IMG/VR virus record: IMGVR_UViG_3300013132_000023
Span: 1-64,000 of that record
Strand: one strand, 5' to 3'
DNA from: a virus
Length of the DNA stretch: 64,000 nucleotides
Under the pieces are notes generated by a model. That model was not told the origin of the DNA. It saw only the letters and a list, made by a program, of their open reading frames with translations, and did no database searches. The stretch's first letter is position 1, and every line of letters begins with the position of its first letter. A program made the translations under genes and the position numbers. Positions 1 through 6,668 of the stretch are shown here, piece after piece.

Positions 1-173
1 AGGCGTCCAACCGAGTATCGGAACCACTTCTTCCTGTACTCATTGTACTGTTCGTTTACAAGAACGAATTCCAGCCAAACCCAGTAGTGGTCCCTAGTCT
101 TTACTGGCCAAAACGCAAAGCGTTTTTTGCTTTGCACATCATCATGTTTAGGATTATTGATTTTCCACTGCAT
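1..173 (-). CDS. Partial unknown small phage protein, cut by window edge
   Basis: From the ATG at 173 the frame stays open for 57 codons to the left edge, so the C-terminus is missing. A GGAG ribosome-binding site lies eight bases upstream, and the start follows the preceding stop codon after one base, as expected in an operon. The visible part begins MQWKINNPKHDD and is rich in Trp, Tyr, Phe and Lys/Arg; no family is recognised. The good ribosome site and tight spacing make it a likely real gene of unknown function. Confidence 0.6.
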   Translation of the reverse strand, partial: MQWKINNPKHDDVQSKKRFAFWPVKTRDHYWVWLEFVLVNEQYNEYRKKWFRYSVGR

Positions 174-174
174 C

Positions 175-441
175 TTAACGTCTCCAACAGCAACGGTCTT
201 GACCCATACGCGTCCGCACAATAACCTGAGGATTCGGCTGAATAGTCGTGCGGGCGACCTCTTCGCGGAATCTCCTGAACTTTTGAATTTCAAGAGCATT
301 CAACCGCTCTTGAGAGTTAACATACACAGTCATTTGCCGACTGTGAGATCCATACTGACTGTAGTTTGGCTGAGGCGGCAGAATCCTCTGTCCAAAGCTA
401 GTCGCGGATAGAACAACGATTGCAAATAGTGTCTTAATCAT
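175..441 (-). CDS. Small secreted protein with signal peptide
   Basis: Starting at MIKTLFAIVVLSATSFGQ gives an 88-residue product with a classical export signal: a Lys near the N-terminus, a hydrophobic core at about residues 4-13 and a small-residue stretch before Gln18 where cleavage is likely. The mature part is about 70 residues, basic, and ends with Cys-Cys-Trp-Arg-Arg. A start 30 codons further upstream is open but would bury the signal, so the inner start is preferred. It overlaps the preceding gene by 8 bases. A role at the envelope (for example superinfection exclusion or lysis) is only a guess; no lipobox Cys is present. Confidence 0.6.
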   Translation of the reverse strand: MIKTLFAIVVLSATSFGQRILPPQPNYSQYGSHSRQMTVYVNSQERLNALEIQKFRRFREEVARTTIQPNPQVIVRTRMGQDRCCWRR

Positions 442-871
442 TTCGTGGAGGTAGGTGTATTGCTCGCCTTTCGGCAAGCTGGTCTTCAATTGATAATGAC
501 ATGTCATATACTTCATCGTATCTGTTTCCACTCTGAAACAAACGCGTCAAAGCATCAAGACACTCTTTTCCAGACTCACAGTATATGGGAAAGTTTTCAT
601 TATAGAATGTATCGTGTCCAATAACAAGATACTTCGTTTTGTTCATCTTAGCTTGAATTAGCCAATGCACAATATTTTCTTTTGAAGCTGTCATGGTTTT
701 GAGTACAAAAGGCCAACGATCACTACTATCGGCCACAGTAAAGATTCTATCACGGCCTGCGTCGAAGTCAAGTCCTTTTGACAATAGACGATGAGAAACA
801 AAACGAAACCCGCGAGATAAATCGTTGCTAACGTAGTAATTAGGTCCATAGGTGATCCAGATTTCTTTCAA
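434..871 (-). CDS. Unknown protein, TTG start
   Basis: A 145-residue reading frame that begins at a TTG codon; an in-frame TAG lies two codons upstream and there is no ATG in the first forty codons, so the TTG is the only credible start. The product has a mixed alpha/beta look with no recognised domain or membrane segment and ends RRAIHLPPRND. It overlaps the small gene 840-986 upstream by 32 bases and the secreted-protein gene downstream by 8. Function unknown. The odd start could mean that the two overlapping frames are expressed together or that one of them is not used. Confidence 0.6.
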   Translation of the reverse strand: MKEIWITYGPNYYVSNDLSRGFRFVSHRLLSKGLDFDAGRDRIFTVADSSDRWPFVLKTMTASKENIVHWLIQAKMNKTKYLVIGHDTFYNENFPIYCESGKECLDALTRLFQSGNRYDEVYDMSLSIEDQLAERRAIHLPPRND

Positions 872-986
872 CCCACACTAAAACGGTAAAATCGTCCTCA
901 ATCTCTGCAATAGCTTCGTCTCGATCCGTTGTGAAGTTATCGTCACTAACAGGATGATTTTCGAGCCAATCAATATCCCTATGCAT
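840..986 (-). CDS. Small acidic protein (48 aa)
   Basis: A 48-codon frame starting MHRDIDWLENHPVSDD, strongly acidic (many Asp and Glu), with no recognised family. Support comes from translation signals: a GGAGA ribosome site lies eight bases before the ATG, and the start overlaps the previous stop as TAATG, a standard coupled arrangement. It fills the otherwise empty interval between the flanking genes. Its last ten codons overlap the TTG-started gene in another frame. Function unknown. Confidence 0.6.
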   Translation of the reverse strand: MHRDIDWLENHPVSDDNFTTDRDEAIAEIEDDFTVLVWVERNLDHLWT

Positions 987-1237
987 TATGAAAGTCTCCA
1001 CATATCTACTTCATACCCTTCGGTAATACCCCGTGTAAACGTTAGTGTCCATTCTGTGTTTTTGGCAAAATACTCAATTAGCTTTTCCTTATGAAGTCCT
1101 GCTGGTAATTCACTTACGGTACCATAAGTGTTCCCTTCTAAGACTTGGCGTCGCATACATTCAATAGCATCAAGATTTGCTTGTGCGACACGGTATTCTA
1201 TTTGTGACTTTACTGCTTCTTTAGTAGGAAATTTCAT
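986..1237 (-). CDS. Unknown small protein (83 aa)
   Basis: Product starts MKFPTKEAVKSQIEYRVAQ; an alternative ATG two codons upstream exists, but AAGG lies six bases before the chosen one and the start overlaps the previous stop as ATGA. The N-terminal half looks like a charged amphipathic helix (AVKSQIEYRVAQANLDAIEC) and the C-terminal half like beta strands. No family recognised. Part of the minus-strand operon of small accessory genes. Confidence 0.65.
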   Translation of the reverse strand: MKFPTKEAVKSQIEYRVAQANLDAIECMRRQVLEGNTYGTVSELPAGLHKEKLIEYFAKNTEWTLTFTRGITEGYEVDMWRLS

Positions 1238-1791
1238 AGCCATCCTTTTGGATCGTTTAAAAACCGAAGGTCGCCAGTAATCTGGACTGGACCACCATAC
1301 ATGTCTACGCCAATGTCATAGCGATTTGCCATTTTTGGCGTAGGGTGTTTCTTAGTCTTGCTTCCGTGGCAGTGCCCATGAAGATGAATACTGCCTCTAT
1401 GGAATCCATCCCATTCTGCCATCGGGTAATGACACATCACGAATTTCTTGCTCTCGTGTTCGATTTGAACAAGCGGATCAATAATCCTTACTCGCGGAAT
1501 AAATGTCTCGAACGGATGAGCCCACATTTTAAGCAATGTCTTGTCGTGGTTGCCCGGTACAATAAGACAAAGATGAAAGTTTAGCTGCTCGAATATTTGC
1601 TTAATACGCCATTCAGGTGCAAACGCAAAGTCCCCCAAGAAATACACAGTATCATCATTAGTTACACGCGAGTTCCATCGCGTAATCATTGCCTCGTCCA
1701 TTTCCTCAGCCGAGGCGAACGGACGATCACAGTACTTAATGATATTGAAATGCCCAAAGTGAGTATCACTACAAACAAAAATCTTACTCAC
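1234..1791 (-). CDS. Calcineurin-like metallophosphoesterase
   Basis: A 185-residue metal-dependent phosphoesterase. All family motifs are in order: Asp9-x-His11 (SDTHFGH), Gly53-Asp54, Gly80-Asn-His-Asp83, a CHYP motif, and HGHCHG near the C-terminus; these residues bind two metal ions in the family. The GTG start is chosen because the protein begins directly with the first beta strand, the codon overlaps the upstream stop as GTGA, and AGAAGAG precedes it; the 64 additional upstream codons are antisense-like overlap with the membrane-protein gene. The substrate cannot be read from sequence; small phosphodiesters or nucleotides are typical for such compact phage members. Confidence 0.88.
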   Translation of the reverse strand: MSKIFVCSDTHFGHFNIIKYCDRPFASAEEMDEAMITRWNSRVTNDDTVYFLGDFAFAPEWRIKQIFEQLNFHLCLIVPGNHDKTLLKMWAHPFETFIPRVRIIDPLVQIEHESKKFVMCHYPMAEWDGFHRGSIHLHGHCHGSKTKKHPTPKMANRYDIGVDMYGGPVQITGDLRFLNDPKGWL

Positions 1792-2030
1792 AATCTCTTC
1801 TTCTTTTTCAAGTAAACTCCCAGCACTGATCCAAAGAACAGGCCCGAGAGGTATGGAATGCTTTGCATTGGCTGATGCACAATGTCTGTGATGGCAAAAA
1901 TACCAATGGCTGAAACGAGCGTGCCCCAAAAGCCCGCCCACCACATTTCTTCCCTTTGGACAGCATTCATCCACAAGACCCACAATAGGTCAAGTACAAT
2001 TCCAAGGGGAAATAGCCACCAGTGAATCAT
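1788..2030 (-). CDS. Small membrane protein with 2-3 TM helices
   Basis: An 80-residue protein with hydrophobic segments at about residues 3-20, 31-48 and 59-75, Trp-rich at the interface, and a C-terminal Lys/Arg run (KKKKRL). The topology would allow a holin-type function, but no holin family is recognised and there is no endolysin nearby. It lies 3 bases after the preceding gene and shares a GTGA junction with the phosphoesterase gene. Treat as an inner-membrane protein of unknown role. Confidence 0.7.
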   Translation of the reverse strand: MIHWWLFPLGIVLDLLWVLWMNAVQREEMWWAGFWGTLVSAIGIFAITDIVHQPMQSIPYLSGLFFGSVLGVYLKKKKRL

Positions 2031-2033
2031 ATC

Positions 2034-2303
2034 TTATACGATTTTGTGATAAGCAAAGTACACGTCGGACTCGCCTTCAATCCAGTCTTTCAAAAACTGC
2101 TTAAAATCAGCTACACGCATAAGTTCGTTATTTAGACGCACTACGCGTTCCTGTCTCAAGTGCGAATACCTGCCGCCCTGTATGTAAAACATGAACGGGT
2201 GAACCTGTCTCTTTTCTTTAATACCTAAAAGCGTAGCAAGATACAGTCCCTTCGCAGAAGGAAATCTACTAATCTCTTTTAAAGCAATCTTCTGTTTGGA
2301 CAT
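2034..2303 (-). CDS. Unknown small basic protein (89 aa)
   Basis: Product begins MSKQKIALKEISRFPSAKG and is basic in its N-terminal two thirds, ending in an acidic-aromatic tail. No domain recognised. A GGTGG stretch lies about 10 bases before the ATG. Its beginning overlaps the end of the lipoprotein gene by 35 bases, and it is followed after 3 bases by the membrane-protein gene, so the three are probably cotranscribed. Confidence 0.6.
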   Translation of the reverse strand: MSKQKIALKEISRFPSAKGLYLATLLGIKEKRQVHPFMFYIQGGRYSHLRQERVVRLNNELMRVADFKQFLKDWIEGESDVYFAYHKIV

Positions 2304-2433
2304 TGACTTTAACCCACCTTAAATGTTTTCTGTTTATGATTCGATAGCTTTTACCATTGTACTCAATCCGTTGCGGCTCAGTCGGCGTCTGACACGACAC
2401 GAAAAGCAACAATAGAATAGGTAGAAACTTCAT
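2269..2433 (-). CDS. Very small lipoprotein (54 aa)
   Basis: A 54-residue reading frame: MKFLPILLLLFVSC followed by a Thr/Pro-rich stretch (QTPTEPQ) and a basic C-terminal part. Lys2, a hydrophobic core at residues 3-12 and Cys14 after Phe-Val-Ser form a lipoprotein signal peptide, so the mature protein would be about 41 residues and lipid-anchored. The size and Pro-containing linker recall outer-membrane spanin subunits (Rz1 type), but the mature part is less Pro-rich than usual and no inner-membrane partner is seen next to it. An immunity or exclusion lipoprotein is equally possible. Confidence 0.6.
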   Translation of the reverse strand: MKFLPILLLLFVSCQTPTEPQRIEYNGKSYRIINRKHLRWVKVNVQTEDCFKRD

Positions 2434-2464
2434 GCTAAATCGCGTTTACTTGCAAGAAACCATT

Positions 2465-3433
2465 TCATGATAGTACCTTCGTCATTTCTTTACTCAAGTG
2501 TTCGCACATTATTTCTACCAAGAAATTGTCCCACCACTTTGTATCTACCTTTTCAGGCAATGAACAACGCTTGCTGTTAAGTTCAATGAACGCAAGGTCG
2601 CGGTTCAATAGATCTTGCACAAACTCCAGCGGATGCTCGCCACGTTTGATGGCGAGCAGTAGCGGTGCATCGCGGAGTGGAAATCTTACCTCACCGAAGG
2701 TGATTATTTCTTGCAATTCTCTTGAGACACGCACAGCGTGGCTCAAAGCCTTCCAATCAATACCTTCAGCATTGGCAGCAGCATGTGCCCTGCTACCATA
2801 CGCAGCAAGCTGTTTCTCGGTAGAATCCAATACAGTCTGGATAGCGGTTGTTTCACCAAACCATTTACCAGCTATTTGCAATTCACGAATCCCCTGAGGA
2901 TTCTTGCGTTCGTCGTCCTTAAGCAAAGTATCCCAGATATCAACCATAGTACCACCAAAAGAAAGAGCTTCACGAAGTACTCTTCGGAACTCTTCAAGCC
3001 TGTTTAGGCGTTCGCCTTTCAAGCTGTACTTCGCGGCTTGGCCGCGAGCATAGCCAACAAAAGCGTTCATTTCTCTTGAAAGAAAACGCTTACGCTCAGC
3101 TACAATACGGTCCCACACCCAGCCGTATTCGGCTGTCTTGTGGACAAAAGCGGGCGGGGCAAACAACATGTCGATTGTCACCGTCTGGCCTTGCGTCGCC
3201 AGACGCAAGAAGTGGTGCAGCGAGTAGTACTCTACGTCACGCTCCCCCGGAAGGTTTTTACGGGTGTCGTCGCGGCCACCTTCGTGGGCTGTCCGGGGGA
3301 TACGCCCTAGTAGGATCTCTTCTGCTGTGGGCATGAAGAGACCCTTGAAGTCCTCATCCGACGTTGGGGTTTCAGTCCCGTACAGATGGCTGCCGAACTT
3401 TATTTCGCAGATCAGGTTTTTGGGCTTTGACAT
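2465..3433 (-). CDS. Nucleotidyltransferase (pol-beta superfamily)
   Basis: A 322-residue protein whose N-terminus carries the nucleotidyltransferase signature: Gly14-Ser15 followed by Ser25-Asp26-Glu-Asp28 (GSHLYGT then TSDEDFKG), the helix-turn and metal-binding Asp-x-Asp of the DNA polymerase beta fold. The rest is largely helical, as in the predicted phage and bacterial nucleotidyltransferases annotated only by this domain. The start is MSKPKNLICEI, which puts the motif in its usual place near the N-terminus; an upstream extension would lie antisense-like over the next gene. It probably transfers a nucleoside monophosphate to a nucleic acid, protein or small molecule; the acceptor is unknown. 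Confidence 0.75.
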   Translation of the reverse strand: MSKPKNLICEIKFGSHLYGTETPTSDEDFKGLFMPTAEEILLGRIPRTAHEGGRDDTRKNLPGERDVEYYSLHHFLRLATQGQTVTIDMLFAPPAFVHKTAEYGWVWDRIVAERKRFLSREMNAFVGYARGQAAKYSLKGERLNRLEEFRRVLREALSFGGTMVDIWDTLLKDDERKNPQGIRELQIAGKWFGETTAIQTVLDSTEKQLAAYGSRAHAAANAEGIDWKALSHAVRVSRELQEIITFGEVRFPLRDAPLLLAIKRGEHPLEFVQDLLNRDLAFIELNSKRCSLPEKVDTKWWDNFLVEIMCEHLSKEMTKVLS

Positions 3434-3644
3434 TTTTCTTACACCATGTTTTGAAAATGGAAAGGGCGTCTTCTTCCGAATAGGAAGTAAAGCTGCCATA
3501 TTCTTCAAAGGTGATTCGAACGGACGTACCAGAAGCCGATAGATACTCGGTGGCACGATAACTATACGTTTCTCCATCATCTGTCGTGATGGTGTCCGTC
3601 CACCACGAAGACTCATTCTTCAATGATTTCGAAAGAGAATCCAT
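3372..3644 (-). CDS. Unknown protein (90 aa) between NTase and YpsA region
   Basis: Product starts MDSLSKSLKNESSWWTD and continues with a beta-rich, Thr/Ser/Tyr-rich core and a Lys-rich tail. AGGA lies five bases before the chosen ATG. It overlaps the preceding gene by 32 bases and the nucleotidyltransferase start by 62, a long overlap for this genome, so the C-terminal third is less certain. It fills an interval of about 180 bases that would otherwise be empty. No family recognised. Confidence 0.5.
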   Translation of the reverse strand: MDSLSKSLKNESSWWTDTITTDDGETYSYRATEYLSASGTSVRITFEEYGSFTSYSEEDALSIFKTWCKKNVKAQKPDLRNKVRQPSVRD

Positions 3645-3849
3645 AGATGTCCTGAATTTCTTGCATGATAGCATTAATTCTTTTCATGACAAGCGGATCA
3701 CCAGATCTAATGAGATTGGATTGAGCAACCGCTAGGTTAGAAAGCATGATACCATAATTTTGCCAGTACGCTGAATCTTCGTGACGATGTGACGCTCTAG
3801 GACACCACGCGTGCGTCCACGGCTTGTGTATAATCCTTAGAACATTCAT
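3613..3849 (-). CDS. Unknown small protein (78 aa)
   Basis: Begins MNVLRIIHKPWTHAWCPRAS and contains a His/Trp/Cys-rich first third followed by a predicted helix ending in an acidic tail (IIEE). Its start overlaps the stop of the SLOG-type gene as ATGA, indicating translational coupling. No domain is recognised; the His and Cys residues near the N-terminus could bind metal but do not form a known motif. Confidence 0.6.
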   Translation of the reverse strand: MNVLRIIHKPWTHAWCPRASHRHEDSAYWQNYGIMLSNLAVAQSNLIRSGDPLVMKRINAIMQEIQDIYGFSFEIIEE

Positions 3850-4340
3850 TTGTCTTTTCCAGCAATGATTTCATCAGGGTTAAACTCGTGGATGATTTTA
3901 TTCTTAGAGATCGCGTAATCTACGCAGTTCTTGGTACCGCCATCGTCTCCTGTATAGTAGGCAACCAGCACGTCGCAGTTGTCTACCATCCATTCGTTAC
4001 GAGTCTGCATCTTGGAAGCTGCATACCCAGGCTCCGAAATGTACTTCACTTCCTGACATTGGTCAAGAAGTTTCTTGTAAGTTTCTCGACTCGACTTGGG
4101 CCAACGGTCGTCGTAACCCTCGAAAGGCAAAGCAGCTATGACTGGTAGATCTAGATACAAACCTACTTCCATCCAGAATTGGTCGATTCCTAGTGCTCCA
4201 CCAGAAATGAGAATAAGCTCCCCTTCGGGAACGTCATTCAAAAGTTCTAGCATGTGACGCCGAATAGCACGATGTGCCTCGGCGTTGTTGTACCCGCCCA
4301 GCTTATCGGGTCTATGTCCTGTTACTGCAATTCGTACCAT
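3846..4340 (-). CDS. SLOG/YpsA-like Rossmann-fold nucleotide-binding protein
   Basis: A 164-residue single-domain protein that opens with MVRIAVTGHRPDKLGGY, the hallmark N-terminus of the YpsA/DUF1273 branch of the SLOG (DprA-related) Rossmann fold. Further matches are the Ile-Ser-Gly-Gly-Ala-Leu-Gly-x-Asp strand-loop at about residue 44 and the Asp-x-Leu-Val-Ala-Tyr-Tyr segment near 125 before a GGT turn. SLOG domains bind nucleotides or their derivatives, and several cellular members act in signalling or defence; what this phage copy does is not known. It is coupled to the downstream 78-residue gene by ATGA. Confidence 0.8.
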   Translation of the reverse strand: MVRIAVTGHRPDKLGGYNNAEAHRAIRRHMLELLNDVPEGELILISGGALGIDQFWMEVGLYLDLPVIAALPFEGYDDRWPKSSRETYKKLLDQCQEVKYISEPGYAASKMQTRNEWMVDNCDVLVAYYTGDDGGTKNCVDYAISKNKIIHEFNPDEIIAGKDK

Positions 4341-4420
4341 TTTAGCAACACGTAATCGTGCTTAAATTCATCCTGGCGTCCATCGGCATAAGTATAAGTA
4401 TTTACCTTAAGCCAATTCAG
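4322..4420 (-). CDS. Candidate tiny ORF (32 aa) with CTG start
   Basis: Between the flanking genes one frame stays open from just after a TAG to position 4322 and encodes a plausible peptide (NWLKVNTYTYADGRQDEF and so on). There is no ATG, GTG or TTG suitably placed; a CTG stands nine bases after GGAG. Protein-like composition and exact filling of the 66-base gap are the only support; CTG starts are rare, so this is a candidate only. Confidence 0.25.
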   Translation of the reverse strand: MNWLKVNTYTYADGRQDEFKHDYVLLKWYELQ

Positions 4421-4817
4421 CTAACATAACTCCAAAATTGGCACCACGTTTTGTAAATTGCCATTTGAGACGAGGCGTCTCCCCGCGATCCAATGTATGC
4501 TTTTTAAGCAAATTGAGAAAATCAGTTAAGAACATGGTATACTTCGCTCCGGTCTGCATGTTCTTTACGTCAAAATGAGCTGCCGAGCGTCCACGAGAAA
4601 TACTCTCAATGGCTAGATTAGCTTCGAATACTTCGTTTGGTTTCCAGATGGGGCCAACTGTAATGCGATTCGCCTTGCGGCTAGCATCGGTACCGAACTG
4701 ACGTTCAATCTCATACCAGGAGGCATACTGCACGCCGCCATATTCCCATTCGTATTCCTCCTGGGGATAGTTGAGTGCATCGCCTTTGCGATTGTATGGA
4801 ATACTACCCTTGTACAT
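4407..4817 (-). CDS. Unknown protein (136 aa)
   Basis: Starts MYKGSIPYNRKGDALNYPQE; the second of two close ATGs is chosen because AGAAGGG lies six bases before it. The gene overlaps the cupin gene by 14 bases. The product is aromatic-rich in its first half, then has a basic C-terminal part with the run KKHTLDRGETPRLKWQFTKR. The pattern of alternating strands suggests a compact beta-containing fold, but I recognise no family. Function unknown. Confidence 0.65.
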   Translation of the reverse strand: MYKGSIPYNRKGDALNYPQEEYEWEYGGVQYASWYEIERQFGTDASRKANRITVGPIWKPNEVFEANLAIESISRGRSAAHFDVKNMQTGAKYTMFLTDFLNLLKKHTLDRGETPRLKWQFTKRGANFGVMLAELA

Positions 4818-5325
4818 TTTCATCCCTTCTAGATTGAACAAATGCGGGTTCCCATCGACGATCACGATAGAATCCCCACGGACGCCGCTTGAAACCAAAA
4901 CGAATAAACAGACTCCACGTCTGACCCTCTGTGCCGTTAGGCACAGTAATACGATGTGCGTCGTAACGACTACGTAGTTTGATCGGCGGATGTAATGGAT
5001 GCCTGAAATGCGTTACGGTCGGACCATTTGGAACAGTTTGTCGCTCTGGTTCTTCTTCGAAATACCCGCCCGCAAGCAGAATGCTTGCAGAGTTCCAAGG
5101 ATGATCGTGCAGACCATCATCGTCACTAGACCAAAAGCGATGCAGGTATATGCCTAACCAAGAAGTAGATAGAACGTAGAACCGTTCTAAGTAATTCTCT
5201 TTGTGACCATCGCGTTCGCGACAAATCATGCGTCGCTGGCCGCGTGACGCTAGCCAGCCTGCTAGACGTTCAAACCACTTAGGATCTGTACTGACAGTTG
5301 TTTGGGTCATTGAATCCGTCGTCAT
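4804..5325 (-). CDS. Cupin-like protein
   Basis: A 173-residue protein with a cupin-type metal-binding strand pair: LHDHPWN near residues 72-78, followed by a hydrophobic strand (ASILLAGGYFEE) and later His residues in HFRHPLHPP and DAHRI. This HxHPW layout is typical of small phage and bacterial proteins of the RmlC-like cupin superfamily. The substrate is unknown, but sugar or small-acid binding is common in the family. AAGGAG lies ten bases before the start. It overlaps the end of the dCMP deaminase gene by 47 bases. Confidence 0.65.
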   Translation of the reverse strand: MTTDSMTQTTVSTDPKWFERLAGWLASRGQRRMICRERDGHKENYLERFYVLSTSWLGIYLHRFWSSDDDGLHDHPWNSASILLAGGYFEEEPERQTVPNGPTVTHFRHPLHPPIKLRSRYDAHRITVPNGTEGQTWSLFIRFGFKRRPWGFYRDRRWEPAFVQSRRDENVQG

Positions 5326-5914
5326 AGCTAACTAGCTCCTTATCATTGTTATGACGTTGTGGCGGCAAAAAGTCAACTACAATACCCGCTTTTTCCAAAA
5401 GAGCAAGACCAACCGGACGCTTTTGTCCTAAGTGTCCAGGATATGGATACTCTTCGCCGTACACAACTCGAATGATGCCAGCTTGAATAATCAGTTTGGC
5501 ACATTCAAGACATGGAGCCAAAGTACAGTACATTGTTCCGCCAACAGAACTAGCGTGACTACGAGCAACCTTCATGATTGCATTAGATTCAGCGTGCAGA
5601 ACTTCTGGCTTAGTCACTAGCTGGGTCTTGAAATAACGACCGTCTTTGGTTCTCCATCGTCCATCGGCAAGCTTAAAGCAATTTTCCCGTATCCATTTAG
5701 GATCAGTAATTGCTCCAGATGAGCTTTGAGCAAAGTATTCTACGTCTTCGCAAGTATTGTCAAAACCTGCTGGAGTTCCGTTTACGCCTTCAAAACGCCC
5801 CTCGTTAGGAGTCACAAGAATGGCTCCTACTTTACGGCGTTCGGCTCGCGACAATTCTGCCGCAGCATACGCCATCTTCATGTATGCTTGATCTAAACTT
5901 TGCTGCGATGCCAT
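5279..5914 (-). CDS. dCMP deaminase (deoxycytidylate deaminase)
   Basis: A 211-residue zinc-dependent deaminase that converts dCMP to dUMP, feeding dTMP synthesis during phage DNA replication. The active site is complete: His107-Ala-Glu109 and Pro134-Cys135-Leu-Glu-Cys138, which ligate zinc and carry the catalytic Glu. The N-terminal segment (AYAAAELSRAERRKVGAIL) is the usual substrate-binding start of the family, and the insert of about forty residues between strand 1 and HAE is also typical of phage T4-type enzymes. No thymidylate synthase is visible in the window. Confidence 0.9.
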   Translation of the reverse strand: MASQQSLDQAYMKMAYAAAELSRAERRKVGAILVTPNEGRFEGVNGTPAGFDNTCEDVEYFAQSSSGAITDPKWIRENCFKLADGRWRTKDGRYFKTQLVTKPEVLHAESNAIMKVARSHASSVGGTMYCTLAPCLECAKLIIQAGIIRVVYGEEYPYPGHLGQKRPVGLALLEKAGIVVDFLPPQRHNNDKELVSYDDGFNDPNNCQYRS

Positions 5915-6159
5915 ACGTCTAGTAATTCTGTAGCCTTTTCAGGTTCAAATAATTTTGCGATTTCTACTTTTACGCCTTCAATCCAATTTTGAGCTAGAGC
6001 CTTAAAAAGGCTCTCTTCATCAATAGAATTATCGATAGATTTACATCTTGATGCAAAAGATCGTAACTTACCTAATTCTTGTTGTACGACCCAACGACCT
6101 CTTAATCTATTCTCCAGATTTAGAGAATCTATATCTGAGTTGTGCGAATTGGATTCCAT
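5893..6159 (-). CDS. Unknown small helical protein (88 aa)
   Basis: Start chosen at MESNSHNSDIDSLNLENRLRG, because a longer reading would lie far inside the preceding gene. The product is predicted mostly helical with a charged heptad-like pattern (ENRLRGRWVVQQELGKLRS). It overlaps the upstream gene by 53 bases and the deaminase gene by 22. No ribosome site is evident for this start. No family recognised. Confidence 0.5.
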   Translation of the reverse strand: MESNSHNSDIDSLNLENRLRGRWVVQQELGKLRSFASRCKSIDNSIDEESLFKALAQNWIEGVKVEIAKLFEPEKATELLDVWHRSKV

Positions 6160-6601
6160 AGGCTTGCATGAGTCGTTCGTATATCTCTTCGTTAGAAAAA
6201 AGCTCACGTTCTGCTTCCGGAGCAACAGAACGAAGCAGTCGCGTTAGTTCAGAAACTTTTGTACTAAAATCAGTTAATGAAATAGCAATTTCTGCAATCA
6301 AAGTACTCATACGTAAACGAACAATGTTTTGTTCTTGAATTTTTCTATGAGACTCATGAAAACGTCTTTTAAAGAGAGTTGCTTCTGGTTCGTCACAAGA
6401 AACAAATACGTCTCCTTCTTTTGGAGATATATATATTTCGTATGCCATATTTGCTGTTTCAGCTTCAACGAATACACCGCTAAATTCCATTGTATTGGAA
6501 TCAAATTTTTCCGATGCAAAAATTTCTGGATCTTCAACAAAAGCATTAATGCGTTCGTTAGGATTGTCCGTTTTAACAATATACACGTAATATCGCTTCA
6601 T
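6107..6601 (-). CDS. Unknown protein, first gene of a sigma-70-type unit
   Basis: The start is MKRYYVYIVKTDNPNER at 6601: the frame is open further upstream, but that part lies inside a consensus promoter, and AGGT precedes the chosen ATG. The 164-residue product has a beta-rich N-terminal half with a surface of Glu/Asp and a long helical C-terminal half (residues about 80-164). The opening VYIVKTDNP recalls small nucleic-acid-associated domains, but the match is too weak to name. It is the first gene after the promoter at 6635-6662 and so probably expressed early. Confidence 0.65.
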   Translation of the reverse strand: MKRYYVYIVKTDNPNERINAFVEDPEIFASEKFDSNTMEFSGVFVEAETANMAYEIYISPKEGDVFVSCDEPEATLFKRRFHESHRKIQEQNIVRLRMSTLIAEIAISLTDFSTKVSELTRLLRSVAPEAERELFSNEEIYERLMQAYGIQFAQLRYRFSKSGE

Positions 6602-6634
6602 AGTTAACTTACCTGATACTTCATCGTCATTCAT

Positions 6635-6662
6635 ATTATACCACGTCAACATTGATTGTCAA
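6635..6662 (-). promoter_or_regulatory. Consensus sigma-70-type promoter
   Basis: On the minus strand TTGACA (6662-6657), a 16-base spacer and TATAAT (6640-6635) match both hexamers exactly. It lies 33 bases before the start codon at 6601 and faces the small accessory genes to its left. Such a perfect host-type promoter suggests transcription by unmodified host RNA polymerase soon after infection. Confidence 0.85.
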
Positions 6663-6668
6663 ACGGTT

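Noticed and set aside
1788-2030. Membrane protein as holin
   Set aside because: Size and helices would allow it, but no endolysin is seen and no holin family is recognised; left as unknown.
4341-4406. 15-codon ATG frame (MPMDARMNLSTITCC)
   Set aside because: Very short and unconvincing compared with the longer CTG frame in another phase.
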